A stretch of 19,550 bases of DNA, taken from NCBI GenBank assembly GCA_050945755.1, contig JBMNTN010000035.1, positions 1 to 19,550 on the forward strand, read 5' to 3'. Positions 15,233 through 19,550 of the stretch are shown here, one piece after another. The number at the start of each line of letters is the position of its first letter. The first letter of the stretch is position 1. A model generated the notes under the pieces. The model saw only the letters and a program-made list of their open reading frames with translations. It did not search any database and was not told where the DNA came from. Source of the stretch: JAQVXR01 sp050945755 (GTDB lineage: Bacteria; Bacillota; Dehalobacteriia; Dehalobacteriales; Dehalobacteriaceae). Both the position numbers and the translations under genes were made by a program.

Positions 15233-15260
15233 TCAGGGACATGTAAGTTATGGACCCTGA
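15233..15260. repeat. Inverted repeat upstream of the yitJ-type promoter
   Basis: TCAGGG (15233-15238) and CCCTGA (15255-15260) form a perfect 6-bp inverted repeat with a 16-nt spacer. It ends 24 nt before the -35 box. It could be an operator or a chance repeat. No S-box (SAM-I) or T-box features were found before this methionine-pathway gene. Confidence 0.3.
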
Positions 15261-15283
15261 GGAACCAATATGGCACATGCTGG

Positions 15284-15312
15284 TTGACAATTTAAATTTT
15301 ACCAATTAATAT
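15284..15312 (+). promoter_or_regulatory. Sigma-A promoter of the yitJ-type gene
   Basis: TTGACA (15284-15289) is followed after 17 nt by TAATAT (15307-15312). An overlapping TATAAT (15310-15315) has a 20-nt spacer and is less suitable. Initiation near 15319 gives a leader of about 30 nt to GTG 15349. Confidence 0.7.
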
Positions 15313-15348
15313 AATCAGATAATAACTACATGTATGGCAGGTGGGGTT

Positions 15349-17136
15349 GTGTTAAGAGAATACCTTCAGGAACGGGTATTAGTTGCTGATGGAGCGATGG
15401 GAACCTATTACGCTCAAATCACAGGCCGGGACACTACTGTTTCCGAGTTGGCAAATAATCGGGAACCGGATACCATTGCCCGGATTCATGAGGAATATAT
15501 TCGGGCAGGAGCAAAGTTGATCCGCAGCAATACTTTTTCTATTAATACAGTATCCTTAGGCATATCGAGAAAGGAAGCAGGGATACTGCTCAGTCAAGGG
15601 GTCCGGATCGCTCAAAAGGCAGCAAAGGGAAAGGATATTTTTGTGGCGGCAAGTATCGGCCCGGTCCCGGAAATCACTGCCGGTCAGAAGGAGCTTGGGA
15701 AAGAATATCTTCTTAATGAATACAGGTTTATTGTTGATACCCTTTTAGATGCCGGGGCGGAAATATTTATATTTGAAACTTTCAGCAGTACAGATTATCT
15801 TAGAGAAACTGCCGAATATATAAAAGAAAAATGCCCGAGGGCATTTATTATCACTCAGTTTGCTCTGATGCCGGATGGCTCTACGCGAAAAGGCATAGGT
15901 TTAAGAAATATTACAGAAACCGTTACAGGAATAAAAGCCATTGATGCTTTTGGCTTTAACTGCGGGACGGGGCCAAAACATCTTTTTAACAATATAAAAA
16001 ACATAGATTTTTCCCGGAGTATTTTGTCTGTTTTACCGAATGCCGGGTTCCCGGAAATCGTTAATGAAAGAACGGTCTTTGTTAAGAATCCGGAATACTT
16101 TGCGGAAATCATGATGGAAATCAAACAGGTCGGGGCAAAGATTATTGGCGGGTGCTGTGGAACTACTCCTTTGCACATTAAAAGAATTGTGGAAAAGCTG
16201 CAAGAAGATTATTTGCCGGAAAAAAAATCAGCAACTTTCTTATTCCCCCGGCAGTCGTCTGAAAATGAGCAAACCAAAGCATCATATTACCTGGACAAAA
16301 GCCGGTACTTGGTGGCGGTGGAGCTTGCCCCCCCTTGCGATTGCAGTATGGAAAAATTCATGGAGAATGCTCGTTCTTTAAAAGAAACCGGCTTAGTAGA
16401 CTTGATTACTGTACCCGATTCCCCTTTGGGGAAAACCCGGCTGAATCCTATTATGGCAGCAGCAAAGGTTAAACGGGAGGTGGGTATTGAGGTAATGCCT
16501 CACATTTGCTGCCGGGACAGAAATATAATTGCCCTGAAAGCAGATCTGATGGGGGCTTACACGGAGGGAATCAGGAATGTGCTCGTTATTACGGGGGATC
16601 CCATTCCCTGTTCGGAAAGAAGCGAAACAAAAAGCGTTTTTGACCTTAATTCCATTAGGTTAATGGAACTGATAAATACGATGAATCAAGCACAATTTGC
16701 GGCGGATCCGATGAATATTGCCGGTGGGTTAAATTTAAACACAGACCGAAAAGATATTCAGATGATGAGGGCAGAAAAAAAGACCAAAGCCGGGGCTCAA
16801 TTTTTTCTAACCCAACCGGTATTTGAAGAAGGAGCAATTGATTACTTAGCACAGCTAAAAAATGGAGAAGGGATAAAAATTCTTGGCGGCGTCATGCCCA
16901 TTGTCAGCCGGAGAAACGCCCAGTTTTTAAACAACGAAATTCCCGGCATTCGGATTCCCAAGGAGTACGTGAATAGTTTTGCCCCCGATATGCCCAAGGA
17001 TAAAGCCAGGGGTGTAGGAATAGAGATTGCTCTTTCCATTGTGAAAAAGATTATGAATTACGTAGACGGGTTTTATTTTATTACTCCTTTTAACCGGGCG
17101 GATATGATTGTAAAGATTCTTGAGAGAACTTTTTAA
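15349..17136 (+). CDS. yitJ: Bifunctional homocysteine S-methyltransferase / methylenetetrahydrofolate reductase
   Basis: A two-domain methionine-cycle enzyme, 595 residues from GTG 15349. The N-terminal half (about 1-285) is a zinc-dependent homocysteine S-methyltransferase: ADGAMGT start, GANLIRSNTFS-type strand, and zinc ligands in GFNCGTGP (Cys205) and IIGGCCGTTP (Cys269, Cys270). The C-terminal half (about 315-595) is a MetF-like methylenetetrahydrofolate reductase barrel with VAVELAPP at its start, VLVITGDP and a FFLTQPVF strand. This is the YitJ arrangement of Bacillus. GTG 15349 is preferred since AGG (15339-15341) sits 7 nt upstream and the N-terminus then aligns with relatives. ATG 15334 in frame lacks a ribosome site but is possible (600 residues). 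It is monocistronic between a promoter and a terminator. Confidence 0.93.
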   Translation: MLREYLQERVLVADGAMGTYYAQITGRDTTVSELANNREPDTIARIHEEYIRAGAKLIRSNTFSINTVSLGISRKEAGILLSQGVRIAQKAAKGKDIFVAASIGPVPEITAGQKELGKEYLLNEYRFIVDTLLDAGAEIFIFETFSSTDYLRETAEYIKEKCPRAFIITQFALMPDGSTRKGIGLRNITETVTGIKAIDAFGFNCGTGPKHLFNNIKNIDFSRSILSVLPNAGFPEIVNERTVFVKNPEYFAEIMMEIKQVGAKIIGGCCGTTPLHIKRIVEKLQEDYLPEKKSATFLFPRQSSENEQTKASYYLDKSRYLVAVELAPPCDCSMEKFMENARSLKETGLVDLITVPDSPLGKTRLNPIMAAAKVKREVGIEVMPHICCRDRNIIALKADLMGAYTEGIRNVLVITGDPIPCSERSETKSVFDLNSIRLMELINTMNQAQFAADPMNIAGGLNLNTDRKDIQMMRAEKKTKAGAQFFLTQPVFEEGAIDYLAQLKNGEGIKILGGVMPIVSRRNAQFLNNEIPGIRIPKEYVNSFAPDMPKDKARGVGIEIALSIVKKIMNYVDGFYFITPFNRADMIVKILERTF

Positions 17137-17179
17137 CATTTTCCTAGGTACTAAATTATTTCAGTTCCCGAAAAATGAT

Positions 17180-17242
17180 ATGCTTCCCTTGAGGTAGACA
17201 GGCTAAACAAAAAAACTGTTTATTACAAGGAGAAGCATTTTT
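17180..17242 (+). terminator. Large terminator hairpin after the yitJ-type gene
   Basis: Positions 17180-17191 pair with 17226-17238 through 12 bp with one bulged A. A smaller stem (TAAAC / GTTTA) lies inside, and five T follow at 17238-17242. The long internal part makes it larger than a usual terminator, but position and T tract support that role. Confidence 0.7.
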
Positions 17243-17280
17243 ATGTCCGGAGCTTATAAAATAATCCATATTTATTAGCA

Positions 17281-17309
17281 TTTACTTTAGCATGGTGAAG
17301 GACTATAAT
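17281..17309 (+). promoter_or_regulatory. Probable sigma-A promoter of the EamA-family gene
   Basis: TTTACT (17281-17286), 17 nt, then a perfect TATAAT (17304-17309). The -35 is a 4 of 6 match. The leader before the TTG start would be about 25 nt. Confidence 0.6.
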
Positions 17310-17340
17310 GGCTTTATGCGACTAAGAGGAGGTAGGGGAA

Positions 17341-18237
17341 TTGTCTAATAGGGGTGTCATTTTGGTTGCGGCTTCGGCCTGTTTTGTTGCTACCCAAGCC
17401 ATACTGGTTAAACTGGCTTATGCAACCGGAGTGAATGTGGTTACCGCCTTAACTTTGCGTTTTGCCTTTGCATCCGTAATATTTTTTGTTTGCTTGTATA
17501 TCGGAGGACAAAGTTTGAAGGTTGCCCCAAGAAACCGAAGACTGCTGGGCTTTATAATATTTGTGCACATTATTTTAGATGCTTTGGTCTTTGAATCATA
17601 TTCTCTGCTTCCCGCGTCTTTGGCAATTATGTTTTTATACGCCTATCCGGCGTTTACCGGCATACTTGCTTATTTTATTTTTCACGAAAAATTGGGTGCG
17701 ATAAAAATTAGCGCCCTTATGTTATCAGGTTGTGGGATTGTGATGCTTCTTTGGGGGTCCTGGAACAGCATTAATTTTCTTGGGGTATTTATGGCGTTAG
17801 CTGCAGCCGTTGCTTATGCCATTTATTTAATTTTTCTTCCGGGATTGCTTGGACGGGTGCATAAGCTAACTTTTAGCACTTGGATGTTTGCTGTCAGTAC
17901 CGTTGCCTACCTTCTGGTTGGCTTGGTTTTTGGCGGACTGGATTTCAATTTTGCCCCGGCTGGGTGGTTTTATCTTATTGCCACCAGCTTGATTTCTTCA
18001 GTGGCGGCAACCCTGGCTTTATTGTACGGGCTCCCCTTGGTAGGAGCTACCCAGGGGGCTATTATTTTGACGCTGGAGCCACCGATTACAATATTTTTGG
18101 GTTACCTGGTATTTAAAGAAGTCCTTACCGGACTTCAGATCTTTGGGGCGATCTTGATTTTGCTTGCTGTAGTGTTGCCCCAGGTCTTAGATTGGAGGGC
18201 AAGAAAATCTCCGCGGGATATAGGAGAAAAAGCATAG
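17341..18237 (+). CDS. EamA/DMT-family permease
   Basis: A 298-residue integral membrane protein with ten predicted helices arranged as two EamA repeats (about 5-137 and 150-285), the layout of drug/metabolite transporter superfamily members. Visible features are the first helix with ATQAILVKLAY, an LRFAFASVIFF second helix, LPASLAIMFLYAYPAFTGILAYFIFHEK closing the first repeat, and VGATQGAIILTLEPPITIFLGYLVFKE closing the second. It probably exports or imports a metabolite, but the substrate cannot be told. The TTG start is chosen because AGAGGAGGT lies about 8 nt upstream and a full first helix follows. It converges on the germination genes, with no convincing terminator between the stops. 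Confidence 0.88.
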   Translation: MSNRGVILVAASACFVATQAILVKLAYATGVNVVTALTLRFAFASVIFFVCLYIGGQSLKVAPRNRRLLGFIIFVHIILDALVFESYSLLPASLAIMFLYAYPAFTGILAYFIFHEKLGAIKISALMLSGCGIVMLLWGSWNSINFLGVFMALAAAVAYAIYLIFLPGLLGRVHKLTFSTWMFAVSTVAYLLVGLVFGGLDFNFAPAGWFYLIATSLISSVAATLALLYGLPLVGATQGAIILTLEPPITIFLGYLVFKEVLTGLQIFGAILILLAVVLPQVLDWRARKSPRDIGEKA

Positions 18238-18261
18238 AAGAAAATATGACACTTGGGAGTA

Positions 18262-18438
18262 TTATCTTGATTGGATAAGAAGATAGACGCCAGGGGGAAT
18301 GACAACAACCAGTAAAGTGAAAAAATACAAACCGAAAGCTCCTCGGCGGTTGCCTCTTCTTCCCACCCACCGCCCAAAGTTAATTGTTTTGATGGCGGCA
18401 AAGATAATTATGACAATACTCAAAAATAATACTAACAT
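18262..18438 (-). CDS. 58-aa two-helix membrane protein in the ger operon (possible D-type subunit)
   Basis: A small gene read directly from the reverse strand: ATG at 18438, stop TAA at 18262-18264. The 58 residues form a first helix (about 2-17, LVLFLSIVIIIF), a strongly basic loop (about 21-33, with RWVGRRGNRRG) and a second helix (about 35-54, rich in L, V and aromatic residues). This hairpin topology should put the loop in the cytoplasm. AAGGGGA (18453-18447) lies 8 nt before the ATG. It starts 24 nt after the Ger(x)C stop, so it is in the same operon. Small two-helix D proteins are known to accompany some GerA-type germinant receptors and modulate germination; this could be one. That is inference from context, size and topology. 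Confidence 0.75.
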   Translation of the reverse strand: MLVLFLSIVIIIFAAIKTINFGRWVGRRGNRRGAFGLYFFTLLVVVIPPGVYLLIQSR

Positions 18439-18462
18439 TTTTTAAGTCCCCTTAAGTATTAA

Positions 18463-19550
18463 TTAAGATTTTGGCACGGGCATGACACGAAGTAATGTGC
18501 CGGTCCTGCGCAATTGATAAGTGACATCAATTTTTACCTCGGCATTTTGATATAAATCCGGCCAGTTTAATTCTCTCCATTGGCTTTCTGTTAAAAACAG
18601 GCGTTTTGCTTTAACTCCAAAACCAAAAATATCGGATTTAAATTCCTCCTGCGTTTTGGAAACGAGAGCCTGGGCATCTTTTTTAATCTTTTCAGCAAAA
18701 GCTTTCTCCAAAACAGGCCTGTGCTCAGGGAAACCATAGTTGATCAAGCTGGTATTTCCCAGAAGGTTCCCTTCCAGAGAGAGCTGGATATTGATAAAAA
18801 CTTGGCCTTCCTCTAAGCGGATGCGAGTTTTTGGTTTTCTCGCCTGGAAAACATCCATCGCTAAAACGGTGTCTGGTTTGAGAGGGTCTGGCATTGAGAA
18901 AATCCCTTCATGGAACTGTCCTCTAATCATGGAATAAAGGGTGGTTTCATCTCCATTTAGCAGTCCCACCATTTGTCCTTTACGGAAAGCAGCCGCTCCC
19001 ATTGCTTCCAGGGCAACACCACCTTTTTTTGTCATTTCTCCGGCGTGATAACTTCCTTCCGTTTGATATTCTCCTTGTGTAGTATGAGACGGTAGTTTTT
19101 CGTCAGATTTTGCCATGAATATACACAACGGGTTGATTCCTTCTGTTTTTAGTTCATTATAGAAATCTTGAAGTTTTTCCGGAGGAATAAATCCGGTGAA
19201 ACTATTGTTGGTTGCGAGAAGTTCTATATATTTGGCCGGATTATTTTCCAAAAAAGGTTTCATTTCCTTGAGGATTTCTTCCGGAGATTCTTTACTGACT
19301 GCGACAAAAGAAGTTCCTCGGGTTTCTCGAAATTGAAGGAGAGCAGGGACAAGCTTCCCCATACCTCCGTCTTCCGCCATAGCTTGAGAAAAGATAAGTC
19401 CTTTCGTATGCATTAAGGAAATTTTGCGCCCGATAAAGGTATTGATCATATTCATAGAGGTATAGAGGCTGGGTGCTTCTACCGTAATCACTTCTGAAGA
19501 CGGTGCTGTTCCGCCTCCCTCGCCCCCTCCTCCGGCGAGGGCCTTCGGAA
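18463..19550 (-). CDS. Ger(x)C-family spore germination protein (partial, 5' end outside window)
   Basis: The C subunit of a GerA-type nutrient germinant receptor, normally a lipoprotein on the outer face of the spore inner membrane. The reading frame is open to the window edge: 19 further codons precede the apparent GTG at 19491, giving about 361 visible residues, so the signal peptide is missing from view. Family features seen are a Gly-rich stretch before EVITVEAPSLYTSMNMIN, SRKI-like GRKISLMHTKGLIFS, an LLQFRETRGTSFVAVS segment, GVALEAMGAAAFRKGQMVGLLNGDET, and the C-terminal domain with SDIFGFGVKAKR and VTYQLRRTGTLLR. The gene is followed by the 58-aa gene. The GerA and GerB subunit genes are expected to the right of the window. 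Confidence 0.9.
   Translation of the reverse strand, partial: PKALAGGGGEGGGTAPSSEVITVEAPSLYTSMNMINTFIGRKISLMHTKGLIFSQAMAEDGGMGKLVPALLQFRETRGTSFVAVSKESPEEILKEMKPFLENNPAKYIELLATNNSFTGFIPPEKLQDFYNELKTEGINPLCIFMAKSDEKLPSHTTQGEYQTEGSYHAGEMTKKGGVALEAMGAAAFRKGQMVGLLNGDETTLYSMIRGQFHEGIFSMPDPLKPDTVLAMDVFQARKPKTRIRLEEGQVFINIQLSLEGNLLGNTSLINYGFPEHRPVLEKAFAEKIKKDAQALVSKTQEEFKSDIFGFGVKAKRLFLTESQWRELNWPDLYQNAEVKIDVTYQLRRTGTLLRVMPVPKS

Noticed and set aside
15200..15348. SAM-I (S-box) riboswitch or T-box before the homocysteine methyltransferase gene, as expected for yitJ in Bacillus.
   Set aside because: The conserved S-box core and T-box sequences are absent, and the promoter lies only about 30 nt before the start, leaving no room for a leader riboswitch.
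18135..18401. Two other reverse-strand ORFs of 81-88 codons across the end of the EamA gene.
   Set aside because: They overlap the EamA coding sequence, lack ribosome sites and are in different frames from the convincing 58-codon gene in the same place.
1..19550. CRISPR arrays, insertion sequences, transposase or integrase genes, and selenoprotein genes with in-frame TGA.
   Set aside because: No regularly spaced repeats, terminal inverted repeats with a transposase, or split reading frames joined by TGA were seen. Cysteine-containing proteins such as the ferredoxin-nitroreductase are complete without Sec.

Overview
The window looks like a chromosomal segment of an anaerobic, endospore-forming, low-to-mid GC Firmicute of the clostridial or Peptococcaceae type. 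This is inferred from gene content and not from any database match. The support is three sporulation or germination families (YyaC, GerMN, Ger(x)C), strong AGGAGG-type ribosome binding sites, frequent TTG and GTG starts, the complete selenocysteine decoding set SelA, SelB and tRNA-Sec, and a ferredoxin-nitroreductase fusion.

Layout. At 1-3070, a leftward yyaC-type sporulation gene is divergent from a YkvI-type membrane protein gene, followed by a lipoprotein with two GerMN domains and a clear terminator. At 3170-6560, selA and selB are directly abutting, behind a structured leader. At 6604-11602, a five-gene branched-chain amino acid ABC transporter operon (livJ, H, M, G, F) starts from a perfect consensus sigma-A promoter. 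It has an internal 13-bp hairpin plus a terminator-like structure after the binding-protein gene, and a strong terminator at the end. At 11725-13083 lies a secreted protein with copper-amine-oxidase-N-like repeats fused to a GH18 glycosidase domain. At 13150-13247 is selC (tRNA-Sec, anticodon TCA, CCA encoded), with its own TATAAT box and terminator.

The accessory-looking part is 13306-15280. It holds two small unrecognised helical protein genes in tandem, a convergent ferredoxin-nitroreductase gene, and a degraded copy of the middle of tRNA-Sec at 15160-15200. The intact selC and this relic bracket about 2 kb, which resembles an islet inserted at, or duplicated from, selC. From 15284 follow a promoter, a YitJ-type bifunctional homocysteine methyltransferase / methylenetetrahydrofolate reductase, a terminator, and an EamA-family permease. 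At the right end two leftward genes form the tail of a spore germinant receptor operon: a Ger(x)C gene that runs off the window, and 24 nt after it a 58-residue two-helix membrane protein.

Working together: selA, selB and selC supply Sec-tRNA synthesis and delivery. No selD and no selenoprotein gene with an in-frame TGA was found here. The liv genes form one complete importer. The sporulation genes are scattered among housekeeping genes and are not one cluster.

Most worth a second look are the selC relic and the islet it brackets, the small-protein pair inside it, the small membrane protein behind gerC, and the structured leaders of selA and livH.
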